From Isochrysis galbana (Eukaryota > Haptophyta > Isochrysidales > Isochrysidaceae), in contig CM030943.1 of the NCBI GenBank assembly GCA_018136815.1, positions 2,201,370 through 2,265,369 of the forward strand: a stretch of DNA of 64,000 nucleotides. The letters are read 5' to 3'. A model generated the notes under the pieces. That model did no database searches. It was not told the DNA's origin and worked only from the letters and a program-made list of their open reading frames with translations. Of this stretch, positions 1-9,085 are shown in pieces (positions within the stretch are counted from its first letter, which is position 1; every line of letters begins with the position of its first letter). A program made the position numbers and the translations under genes.

Positions 1-543
1 CAGGGAGAGTGCGAGTTTGCATGCCACGATATGAGACAACTGCCGCGGGAGTGGGAGCACGAGTTCGACGCAGTAGTCGACAAGGGCGCGCTGTGTGCCG
101 CTGCCTTTGGGGGCGAGCGCTCGGCGGCCGCCGCGCTGCACGAGTGCGCGCGCGTGGTGCGACCGGGCGGCGCGCTCTTCTTCATCACCGAGGACCCTCC
201 CGAGCTGCGCGCCGAGATGCTCCTCGATCATCTAGGTAGCGGCTGGTCCTTCCCTGCAAGTGTGCAGCTCGACCACCACAGCTCCGATGACAGCGCTTCC
301 AACGAGGCCGGCGAGAGCGAGTCGTGGCGAGTCACGCCATCCTCGGCGAGCGGCGAGGCTCGGGTAGGCGCAAAGCGGCAAGAGCGCGACTGCATCGAAC
401 GTCCTTCCGATGAAAATCTGAGAAGATCTGACCATGCGAAGGGTTCCAGAAACATGCCTAGCGCGAGTGAGAGGGGCGATGATGAACAGCATGATCGCGT
501 GTACTACCTGTATGCCGTCAACAAGCAAGAACCCGCAAGGTGA
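1..543 (+). CDS. Class I SAM-dependent methyltransferase, C-terminal part (5' end outside window)
   Basis: The frame is open from base 1 to the stop at 541-543 (180 codons visible). The peptide has 'FDAVVDKGAL' (residues about 21-30), then 'RVVRPGGALFFIT', and ends near 'YYLYAVNK'. This succession is typical of the METTL13/EEF1A-lysine-methyltransferase-like branch of Rossmann methyltransferases: a strand with an acidic residue, a helix, the post-motif strand 'PGG..F.IT', and a C-terminal strand. The SAM-binding motif I would lie upstream, outside the window. Between residues about 90 and 165 there is a low-complexity acidic/serine stretch unusual for the core fold, probably a loop insertion. 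No neighbouring operon-like arrangement exists. The family assignment is by motif only; the substrate cannot be said. Confidence 0.7.
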   Translation, partial: QGECEFACHDMRQLPREWEHEFDAVVDKGALCAAAFGGERSAAAALHECARVVRPGGALFFITEDPPELRAEMLLDHLGSGWSFPASVQLDHHSSDDSASNEAGESESWRVTPSSASGEARVGAKRQERDCIERPSDENLRRSDHAKGSRNMPSASERGDDEQHDRVYYLYAVNKQEPAR

Positions 544-1014
544 ACAATCTTAAATGCTCGATGTCGTGCTTCTTGCCGAGAACTTGCGTTTCGTGCATGC
601 CATTCACTGGTCGGGCTGTGGAGCATACTGCACGTCCTAACCTAACGTCGTAACCTCACGTGCACATAGTGCAGCGAGGGCGTGGTGACCGCGGAATCGT
701 AGACCATCGGGCACCTGCGCCTCGCTCCTTGGGTTCTTGCTTGCACACACTCACATGAGCAGGCAAAGCCTAAGGTGTGGGCCTGAAGAGCCCTAGGCCT
801 TGGGCCAAGCAAAGCCCTGAGACAACAGCTCTGGCGTCCTCAGCAGTGGGGTCAACTATACGGGTAACAAAATGGAGGGGGCGAATGGTGAATCTAGGCG
901 CCCATCGGGCAGTATGAGAGCCAAACACAAACCAAGCTAGCTAACAAGTGTGAGTAAGGAGCACGCACGTCCAACTTTCAATCTTCTCCATCCGTTCTTG
1001 CCTTTTGTCTTCTC
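544..1014. other. Intergenic, no gene seen
   Basis: Downstream of the methyltransferase stop. There are no long conserved-looking frames and no recognised repeat. It presumably holds the 3' untranslated region of that gene. Confidence 0.5.
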
Positions 1015-1611
1015 ACAGAAAAAACTATCGTTATAGTTTCAGCGATGGAGCGCGCGGCGCCGACCGCTCCCCGCCCTCCCAGCCCCCCGCCGTCACGACG
1101 CCCCACAGGGGCCGACCGAAGCCGCCGGAGCCGAAGCGCTCGCAGGCCGCTGCCCCACTTGACCAAGACGTCGACATGGCCACGTCGCCCTCTCCTCCCT
1201 TGCAGCCACAGAGACAGGGAACAGGCAAAGTCCTGTTCCATGCAGAACAGCAGCAGACCCAGAGCCAAGCTCTGCCGCCCAACTCCTATGCCATGTCACC
1301 CCCTCAAGGACTCCCCATGGGGTGTGGCAGCTCTGCTGCCACCCCCATGGAGGCAACTCCTACCATTAGTGCACCCCTCGGGCCTCGGGGGCGGGCACTT
1401 CACACAACAATCTCTCATGGGGATGGGGGCCTTTAGCCTTTACGGCCTCCAACAATGCAAAATCCAACAACCAAATGTCCTACGCGCAAGCGGCTGGCCC
1501 AAAAAGCAAACAACCAATGGGGACACAATAATCCCCACCTCCTCCCACCCATCACCCTCCTCAACCCTCGCGCAAACGCGCGGATCCTCAGTCGGATCTA
1601 GGCTCAGGTAG
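1015..1611 (+). mobile_element. Degenerate non-LTR retroelement 5' region with ORF1-like frame (MERA family)
   Basis: Begins with the hairpin-forming motif ACTATCGTTATAGT followed by an ATG whose product starts 'MERAAPTAP' (1045-1611). The same start (hairpin plus 'MERA..TAP') is seen at 11118, 24297, 45479 and 59094. The body is proline/serine rich and aligns with the retroposon ORF at 11146 through shared stretches around 1290-1420. Near 1470-1530 a different frame reads 'MSYAQAAGPKSKQPM'. 'SYAQAA' is a common signature near the start of ORF1 proteins of LINE-type elements. The two frames are out of register, so this copy is broken. No 3' end or target duplication was found. Confidence 0.55.
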
Positions 1612-1720
1612 AAATATGCAGTTTTTACTACCCAAATATGCAGAGAAAATATAAAATATGCAGAATATATGCAGTTCGTCACCCAAATATGCAAAAAATA
1701 TGCAAAACATATCTTATATG
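1598..1720 (+). repeat. Short-word array element A (word AAATATGCA)
   Basis: A head 'TAGGCTCAGGTAG' is followed by at least five copies of AAATATGCA, separated by short spacers such as GTTTTTACTACCC. It shares head and spacers with the arrays at 2542, 5258, 44936 and 47423, but those use other words. Confidence 0.7.
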
Positions 1721-1872
1721 CGTAGGCAATAGCAATTATAGGCGTGGGCGTGAGACACATGCGAATGTTAAGTGAAAGTGAGGGAGGAGAGAAAGCAGAG
1801 AGGGGGGGGGGAGGGAGAGAGTGAGGGAGAATGCAAGTAAGTAGCTAGCACATGAACCCCTTCATTCAAGCA
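1721..1872. other. Purine-rich spacer
   Basis: Contains a GAGAGGGGGGGGG-type tract near 1790-1830. No gene or recognised repeat otherwise. Confidence 0.4.
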
Positions 1873-2100
1873 TCACGCACCTTCTTGCTCTTGCTTGCGC
1901 TTGTTGCGATTGAAGCGCAACATCAAAGACGCACACACTTGGTCCCCAAGGGACCTGTCCCTCACAGATGGAAACATGAGGGCTAGCAACGAAAACACAC
2001 GCTCACATGCAGCGGAATTTGGGCTAAGACAAAGGGCAATCCTAGCTGCTAGAGCCCATGTTGGAAAGCGGCTATGATGAGTTGCCCACCACCCGAGCAC
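1873..2100 (-). pseudogene. hAT transposase C-terminal dimerisation domain, fragment
   Basis: The minus-strand frame reads 'WWATHHSRFPTWALAARIAL' and then 'NSAACERVFSLL...', followed by 'LGDQVCASLMLRFN'. This is the classical hAT C-terminal dimerisation signature: W..FP.L..LA, SSA..ERVFS, then a leucine-rich helix. There is no start and no catalytic domain here, so it is a relic. A second, diverged copy of the same module lies directly upstream on the same strand (2165-2497), and a third on the plus strand at 4909-5007. Confidence 0.75.
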
Positions 2101-2164
2101 GGCTTTGGAGAAAATCTTGACATCGGATTGGTCTATCGGTTGCGCAAACGCGTAGTCTTAAAGA

Positions 2165-2497
2165 CTACCGTGTAGTCTTGGGAAGCAAAGAAAACACACG
2201 CTCACATGCAGCTGAATTGGGCGTCATGCTGAACGCAATCCTCGCTGCAAGTGCCCATGTTGGGAATTTTGAGTTGTTAGATGCCCACCAAGCAAGCACC
2301 TGCTTCGTGAACGTTGGCACATGTGTGTGATCAATCCGAGTCCCGCGACATGCGATCAAGTATGTGGGAAGCTCATCAAGCAACCTTTGTGTAACAGATG
2401 GTAAATGGCTGAACGCAGGAATCTCGACGAGCTGATGGACCCAAAGCGCATCCACCTTGCCGTGGGCAATGGCTGGATTGAAGGTGACGTCGCCCAC
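2165..2497 (-). pseudogene. hAT transposase C-terminal region, second fragment
   Basis: The minus-strand frame of 110 codons includes 'VLAWWASNNSKFPTWALAAR' and 'NSAACERVFSLLPK', the hAT dimerisation signature, preceded by about 70 residues of the upstream helical region. It ends abruptly at the junction with the 1873-2100 copy, and the two share nucleotide similarity (compare 1990-2080 with 2188-2275). This suggests two related insertions or a tandem duplication. No catalytic DDE residues are present. Confidence 0.75.
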
Positions 2498-2541
2498 CTC
2501 GCAAAGGGGGATTATACTCGTAGATCATAGGGGATTATACT

Positions 2542-2650
2542 TAGGCCCTGGCCAAAATGTCCAGTTTTTCTTGCCCAAATGTCCACCGGAAATGTCTCAA
2601 AAATGTCCAATTTTGCACCCAAATGTCTCAAAAATGTCCGGTTGCGCAGT
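2542..2650 (+). repeat. Short-word array element B (word AAATGTCC)
   Basis: The head 'TAGGCCCTGGCCA' is followed by six copies of AAATGTCC or AAATGTCT. Spacers GTTTTTCTTGCCC and GCACCC match element A at the corresponding positions. Confidence 0.7.
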
Positions 2651-2822
2651 TCCGCACATGCGCTATATAACACATATGTATGTAAGTATTACGTATTATT
2701 CATACAAATACTAGTAGTACTATATACGTGGTAAGTAGTAAGGGCGGGAGGCGGGAGGCGGGAGAGAGAGGGGAGAGGGTAGGGTAGTAAGAGTAAAGGG
2801 CGGGAGAGGGGGGGTAACAAAG
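2651..2822. repeat. G-rich minisatellite flank (target of the LTR insertion)
   Basis: Tandem variants of 'aaagggcgggagaggggg' and 'gggagagag'. The same minisatellite resumes at 4780-4830 after the LTR element, so the element landed inside it. Confidence 0.65.
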
Positions 2823-3173
2823 TGTCGGATCCAGAGTATTTCCACAATACTCTAGACGGATCCGATGGCTTGTGTGTCTTTTAACTTTAGGATGGGCATT
2901 GTTTCTTGAGGGGTGATCGCCGTTTACTTCGAGACTCTTCGTTGTGGCTTCGTTTCGGTTGGCTGCATTCTTCTCCGGACTCGTTTCTTTGATTGTGGCG
3001 ACTGTTTACGTGAGTTTTCGGAGTGTCCCTTTGTTGACTGGGCGGTTTTGTGAGTGATGTGTGATCGTGGCTTGTGTCGCCATGTAGCGCGCGCGCTCTC
3101 TCTCTCTTTCTCAAGACTGTGCTCTATGCCCCTTGAGACTTGCCCCACGAACAAGCATTCGCTTGTTTCGACA
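2823..3173 (+). repeat. 5' LTR
   Basis: TG...CA ends with inverted termini TGTCG/CGACA. A long hairpin occupies 2825-2865: arms TCGGATCC and AGAGTATT pair with AATACTCT and GGATCCGA. The right half contains a CT-rich tract (about 3100-3112). Confidence 0.9.
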
Positions 3174-4428
3174 GTTTGAAGACATCCCCCACTCACTTGC
3201 ACGCCCTCGCCGCGCCTCGCCGCCCATTGCGCCGCGCACGAGCCCATTCATGTGCATTGCGCGCATGCCCGGCTGCACACCACTCGCTGTCCGACACCAC
3301 CGGCCTGATGGGGTGAGCTTGGCTCGTCTCTTTGGCGCCGAGCGCGGTCAACCTGCCTTCCCTCGCCATTCCCCCACCCCTCGCCACGCCTCCGCCTCTC
3401 CAAGCCTCCGCTTTCCACCCTACTCACCATTCTTCCCATCTTCTTCATCTTCTCGCCTGCCCGTTGCCTTTCCCATATGTTGCTCCCTTCTCTCTTGGTG
3501 CTTGTTGGCTGAGCTCTTGCTAGCCTCAAGTTTTTAGGCTTTCTTTCTCTTGACTTCTTCCTCCTTGTCGTCCTCATTCTCATCAATCGGTTCGACGAAG
3601 ATGGTTGTAGACAAGATGGCTTGATGTGTTGTTTGGTTCTGTGTTCCCGATCCCGACGTGCAGCTGCTTGCGTGTCCGTCCGTTCGCGTTGAGTGGGCTG
3701 TTGGGTCTCCCTCGCTTTCTGCCTTGTCCTTGAGCTTTCTCTCGAGCTTTCTCTCGATCTTGCTCTCGATCGCGCGTTCCTTTTCAGCGGCCTTCAGCCT
3801 CGGTCCCTTGGTCAATCCTCCTCCCTCGATTGCGTCATGTTTTGAGCCGTGTTTCTGTTCTTGTTCGTTCTCGATTTGGCTACGGCCACCCTTCATTCTC
3901 AGTCCGGCTATGCGCCACCCAGTTCGGCTATTTGCCTCCAGGTTCCAGGTTCTTGATTCTCGATGATTCTTGTTTCATTCGGCTCTAAATATGATGTATT
4001 CAAGGTACTAGGTTGATCGGGGGTCGACGTTTATTGGTTTCTGTTGATGTTCTCGAGTTCCGTTTCAAGTTCAAGTTCAAAGATTTGAGAGAAGACTCGG
4101 TTCTTGGTTGATTCTTGGGATTCCTTGACTCCCTTGTCACGTTGTTTGTTCGGATTGTGAGCTACCGTGCGTTCGGAGTGTGTTCGTGTGCCCGTAACGT
4201 TCTCATTAGGGATGTGCGCCCCGAGTGAGACTTGTCTTCAAACCAACCATGTGTTCTTCATGTTGGTTTAACCCACTGAGTGCGCACACTCTTTGGGGTG
4301 AAAGGCAAGAGGGCCTCGTTCACTTGTGTTTGTTTGTGCATGTCAGACTTGTGTGTGCCTCATGGGGACGCCTGTGAGTGTGCTGTACAAGTTTGACTCG
4401 CGCGGACGCTCGACATTTAGTCGGGGGG
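3174..4428 (+). mobile_element. LTR element interior, non-coding
   Basis: No retroviral protein motif in any frame. Near 4205-4290 there is a large potential stem-loop: GTGCGC pairs with GCGCAC, and inside it AAACCAAC pairs with GTTGGTTT. This might serve as a dimerisation or packaging signal (inference). Confidence 0.6.
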
Positions 4429-4779
4429 TGTCGGATCCAGAGTATTTCCACAATACTCTAGACGGATCCGATGGCTTGTGTGTCTTTTAACTTTAGGATG
4501 GGCATTGTTTCTTGAGGGGTGATCGCCGTTTACTTCGAGACTCTTCGTTGTGGCTTCGTTTCGGTTGGCTGCATTCTTCTCCGGACTCGTTTCTTTGATT
4601 GTGGCGACTGTTTACGTGAGTTTTCGGAGTGTCCCTTTGTTGACTGGGCGGTTTTGTGAGTGATGTGTGATCGTGGCTTGTGTCGCCATGTAGCGCGCGC
4701 GCTCTCTCTCTCTTTCTCAAGACTGTGCTCTATGCCCCTTGAGACTTGCCCCACGAACAAGCATTCGCTTGTTTCGACA
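4429..4779 (+). repeat. 3' LTR
   Basis: Same 351 bases as 2823-3173, including the hairpin at 4431-4471. It is followed by CAAAG, the right copy of the target duplication. Confidence 0.9.
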
Positions 4780-4908
4780 CAAAGGGCGGGAGAGGAGGGG
4801 TAGTAAAGGCGGGAGAGGGGGGGGGGGGGGGGAACCGCGGGGGCGGCGGAGAGAAGAGGAGAGCGAGAGAGCGCGAGCGCGATCCGCAGACCGCAGACCG
4901 CAGACCAT

Positions 4909-5007
4909 CATGTTTGGCGATGGACAAATGAGTGCCTTGGCCGATCAGATTCAATGTGGGTTGATGTTGCGGTATAATCACACCGCGGTGACCTTGAGTA
5001 AGGAGTG
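4909..5007 (+). pseudogene. hAT transposase C-terminal tail, fragment (plus strand)
   Basis: The frame reads 'MFGDGQMSALADQIQCGLML' then 'RYN', matching the end of the hAT dimerisation domain ('M.....MSxLxDQ....LMLRYN'). Only the last helix is present. It lies just right of the interrupted minisatellite, in opposite orientation to the fragments at 1873-2497. Confidence 0.6.
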
Positions 5008-5257
5008 AGAGTAATACGTTAGTAGAGTGCGTGTGTGATGTGTGTCATTGTGCAAGTACTTTAATAATTAACGTTGCGCAAACGAGAGTCAATGAGTGTC
5101 AATCCTCGCTCTATCTAGGTGAAAAGTGAAAAGCCCATTCATGTAGCCAAATACAGATAGCAGCGGCGGCGGGGCTATATGCAATATGCTATATGGCTAT
5201 GTATAGGTATAGGTAGCTAGGTCAGGCTAGCGCGCGAGCGCGGGAGCGCTCGCGCCT
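5008..5257. other. Intergenic, no gene seen
   Basis: Contains short runs of 'atatgc/tatagg' near 5180-5215 and a GCGCGAGCGC-type palindromic stretch at 5228-5255. Nothing else was recognised. Confidence 0.4.
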
Positions 5258-5362
5258 CGCAAAATATTTGCGAAATTTGGGGCAGTGAACGCGAAATCTG
5301 AGCGAAATATCCGAAGAAATTTGGGCGGGTTTCAAACGAAATTCTGACCTGGCCCTAATACT
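5258..5362 (-). repeat. Short-word array element E (word AAATTTCG)
   Basis: Read on the minus strand it starts 'TAGGGCCAGGTCAG'. It then has repeats of AATTTC/AAATTTCG separated by spacers ending GCCC and CCCC, as in arrays A and B. Confidence 0.6.
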
Positions 5363-6258
5363 AGATAGTAGTTAACAATCACCGTTTGGCCCCCCTAATC
5401 CCCTAATACTTCGCCAGCTGGGGCCGCCCCTCAGCTGGCCCAACAAGCCATCGGCGGCCGGCAGTGGGGATACTTGAATTCCATTTGCGCGGTTGACACT
5501 CCCTGAGGAACAATGCACTTTTAACGGTACTCCGAGGCTGCGTGCGGCGAGAGAAAAAGAAAAGAAGCCGCTGGTAGTAGAGTAGTAGTAGTGCGAGGTC
5601 TACTTGATATAGCATAGGAGTATAATAGATACGTGGATGGAGAAGGAAGGAGAGTGTGGAAGGCCAAGCCAGCGATGGCGGGGCTTCCACGCCGAAGGTC
5701 GAGAGAACGAGGGAGCCGTCGTCCGCGTCCCTCTGTCCCTCGGTGTCGCTGACCCTCACGGGTCGGGGGTCGACTGGGGCAACGGAACAAACTGGCCTGC
5801 CGCGTGCTCATCACATTGGAATAGTCTGTCGCAGCGCCAAACGGACCGCAAGAGAAAGGGAGAGCAGCCCTCTCCACCAGGAAGGAAGAGGAGAGAGAGA
5901 ACAGCCCACAATAGACTTTTGATAGGGCGCATGCAGACCACGAAAAGAGGCGCGCATCAAGGTACGCGGGACGTACCGGCCTCCTGCCGCACGTATGGAG
6001 GCTTCGGAGAGACAAGAGGGGGAAAAAAGTCCATGTAGGCGTGCTACGAGCTGTGCCTTGTTCGAGGAAAAGTCAAAGTCTCTTGTGCAGGATGCTTGAA
6101 TATTTGAGGGGAGACGACCTGGCAGGCAGTCAGTGCGAGAGCCGAGGCGAGGACCAGAAGTGGTGCAATCAGCTGCTCGTTGCGCAGACTGTCGGAATCG
6201 CATCAGCCGGCATGACCAGAAGTGATGGCTTAGGGACAGGTGCAGATGGCTGATCGCA
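5363..6258. other. Intergenic, 3' of the Myb gene; no gene seen
   Basis: Several short overlapping frames on both strands, none with recognisable domains. It holds the presumed 3' untranslated region of the Myb gene. Confidence 0.45.
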
Positions 6259-9085
6259 TCAAGATGCGACACCGGTGCGCGCCGCTTCGAAGCTGGGTAG
6301 ACCAGTGCTGCTCATGCCGGCTGATGAGAGGAGAGCCTGCATATTTTGCGCCTGGCGCGCTTGCACTCGCGCGCGCTGCTGCAAGCGGTTCCATCGGTTG
6401 CGAATTGCCTGCACAAACGCGTCAAAGGAGCACCACATGAGACATAAGGCTGAAGGCCATCAACAACCAATGCCTAGGCGATACAGCCGAGAGCGTATGC
6501 ACCTGGTCTGTCCGGGACGGCAGGCGCGCCGCAACGGCGCACCACCGTGGTCCCAGATCACGGACTGCGCTCACGATGATCTCGTCCTCCTCGGCCGACC
6601 ATGACGTCCGTGGGCGCTGAGGGTCGTCGCCATCTTCATTGACCGCGCCCTCAGCCGATCGCGCTCCACGCCGGGCGGCCGCATGCGAGGCGGCTGGGCT
6701 TGAGGTTGGTGCTGTAGACTCGTCACCTGCTGGGCGATGATGCGCTCCATCCATGAACACGCGACCGGAGTTCGAATCATTCGCGGCCCCAATGTTTGCC
6801 CAGCTTTGGTCTTCCTCTTCCTTCAGACGCTTCCACCGGTTGCGAACCTTCAGGGCCGGGGACAGATGGGGATGTTGGTGCACTGACGAACGCAGCTGAG
6901 GAGCTTCAAAAAGCATGATGGGCGCAGTGGCGCGGAGTGTACACACCGAGTCATCCGACCGCCCAGGGAGGTGTGGTGCGATCAGTCGCCAGCGCATCCC
7001 CATCGCTCTGACACAAGCACGGATGGTCTCGTCTTCCTCAGGTGACCACGCCTTCCGATTCACCTACGGAACGGTGCACACAGCCAGAGCCCACTCGTGA
7101 GCATTGGGCGTTCGGCGGCCCTGGTAGAAGTGCAAGGGCGAGATGTGAGCAGGCAGCTCACCGCGACAGACTTGGAGCCCGATCCCCGCGCTTGGGAGCA
7201 AGCCTCAGCCTCAGCATGCATGAGGCGAGATGCAGCGGCGGCGGCGGCCGCTGCTGCCACGTTAGCATTATGAGCCACATCAGCTTGCGTATCGGTACCA
7301 TTTGCCGATGCATTACTCAACGAACGCGGCCCACGCGCAGCGGCCGCCGCTTGCGCCGCTGCCGCAGCATCCGCCGCTGCGGCGGCCTCACGGGCGAGTC
7401 CGTCTAGTCGAGCAGGTTGCGCCTTGGCGGGTAGTGGCGGAGTAATCCCAGCTCCCACGCCCGAGACCCATTTGAAGGCCGTAGGTGCCGGATGCGCGGC
7501 CTCGTCGCGCGCCGCAACCGACGACGACGGCAATGAACCGATCGCGCTGCTGGCCGGTGATGGACTGGGGGCACCGCCTACGCTGCCAGGCCTCGCCACG
7601 CTTGGACCGGTGCTCATCTGCGACGCAGCCCCTTCTGAACCTCCGACGCAACTCGATGCCGGTGCGGGAGCGTTGTGGGCGCGCAGCCCAGCCGGAGAGT
7701 CGGGCGTTCCACCTCTGACACGGCCTCCCAATGGGAGGCCGAGACTGGAGAAGCGCTGCCCGACAGAATGCGGGCCTTGAGCCATGGTCTCCTCGGCAAG
7801 GCGGGTGCTGTTGAGTATGCCACCGGTGCAATCGGTGGAGCCGACACTGGGAAGGCCCAGCTTGTCATTGGTGAACTGGACACCTTCGAATGGGAACACA
7901 CTGCCCATCGCGGAAACAGCATTCGCCGCCGCCATGGCCTGCGCCTCCAGGTGCTGTATCGTTCCCTATGCCAAAATGGGGCAGGAGGGCCAATGAGGGT
8001 GCGGCGGATCCCGTCACGAACGGCGGCACGGCATTGCACGACAGCGCTGAGCGCCGAATGAGTCGGTGCGCCTTTGGGACAACAGTGAGACGTACCTGCG
8101 GCGCGTACCCGAGACGACGCGAGGCATCGGACAGCCTGAGGAGCTCTTGTTGTAGTGCGGCAAACGGAGGCCTCGCGCAACCGGGGAACACCCCGAGCAT
8201 GTCGCCGGAATGGCTCGGCAGTGGGCTGCGCGTGGTGGCCGTGGTACCCGGCGTATTGGTCAGCACAACGCCTTGCCTGCTCACCGAGAGGTCCCCAAAG
8301 GTGTGCGCACCTCGGGAGCCCAGCGCCTGCACCACATGGTTGCCACTCAACCCTTCTGCAACAGGTGCGCCACTCTGCGCCCATGGCGAATTGGCTAGGC
8401 CGCTAGCCGCGGAGCCCGTGGCACATGCACATGGAGCGGAAAGCACCCGTTCGATGAACGGGGGAATAGGTGCGGGCAGCAACGGGGGGTGGGAGCCGGG
8501 CAGCGGCTCGGCTCCCTCAAGCGCAGAAGCTTCTACTGGGGCGGAGATGTGACGCACCATTGCCCGAAAGCAAGCGGGTGCACCGGCAGGAGCCGCAAGC
8601 TCTGACCTCCGCCTGTCAGTCGCGGCGCGCTTAGCAGGATGGTCAAGCAAATCTGCGAAATCAAAGTTAGGAGAGTCGGCTGGCACCTCACTGCACTTGT
8701 CGTTGGGCAGACCGATGCCCTTTTGCCTAGCCAGTTCATCACGAAATATGGAAGTGTACAACGGCGTCTCATCCACGACAGTAGATGTGCCCGTTCCAAA
8801 AGCTCGATCATCTTCCGAAAGCCATGCCGCTTTGGCCGATCCCACGACGCCTTGTCCATCTTCACCTTCCGCCTCGGCAGGTCTGACAGTGGCTAAAGAA
8901 CACGAGTTCTCAAACGGGGCGATGTCGCCTGCAGCACTTCGTACCAGCCACGAACCAGCCGGGGCGTTGGCTTTGACGTAGGGGCTCAACATGTGCGAAG
9001 GAGTCGTATCAGCGCTTGAGCCCCCGTCGTAGTGGAAGAAGGCATCGGTGTTACTGGCAGAGAGCAAAAACTCGCTGGCGCCCAT
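6259..9085 (-). CDS. Two-repeat Myb-type DNA-binding protein
   Basis: Five exons were read: 9085-8096, 7962-7162, 7063-6947, 6847-6503 and 6408-6259, all GT-AG and in phase 0, giving 800 residues. The start ATG at 9085 is the first in frame. Residues 1-597 are low complexity (Ala/Ser/Pro rich) with an alanine-rich stretch near 525-590. The DNA-binding part is at the C-terminus. Repeat one is about residues 601-646 ('AWSPEEDETIRACVRAMGMR', then 'RNRWKRL' across an intron). Repeat two is about 719-764 ('SWSAEEDEIIVSAVRDLGPR', then 'IRNRWNRL' across an intron). Each repeat carries the three spaced tryptophans of a Myb helix-turn-helix. The repeats are about 70 residues apart, unlike the tight R2R3 tandem of plants. 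Both repeats are split by an intron at the same place, before 'RNRW', which supports duplication of one exon pair. Nuclear transcription factor by family; targets unknown. Confidence 0.85.

Larger units (their letters stand above)
2823..4779 (+). mobile_element. Complete non-autonomous LTR retrotransposon with identical LTRs
   Basis: Two 351-bp direct repeats (2823-3173 and 4429-4779, offset 1606) begin TGTCG and end CGACA. They are flanked by a 5-bp target duplication CAAAG (2818-2822 and 4780-4784). I saw no difference between the two LTRs, which points to a recent insertion. The 1255-bp interior has no gag, protease, reverse transcriptase or integrase frame, so mobilisation must depend on an autonomous relative. 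A G-tract directly precedes the 3' LTR (4423-4428) as expected of a polypurine primer. No primer-binding site complementary to a known tRNA was recognised. Orientation is set as + because the G-tract lies before the right LTR. TRIM/LARD-type is the closest category. Confidence 0.9.
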
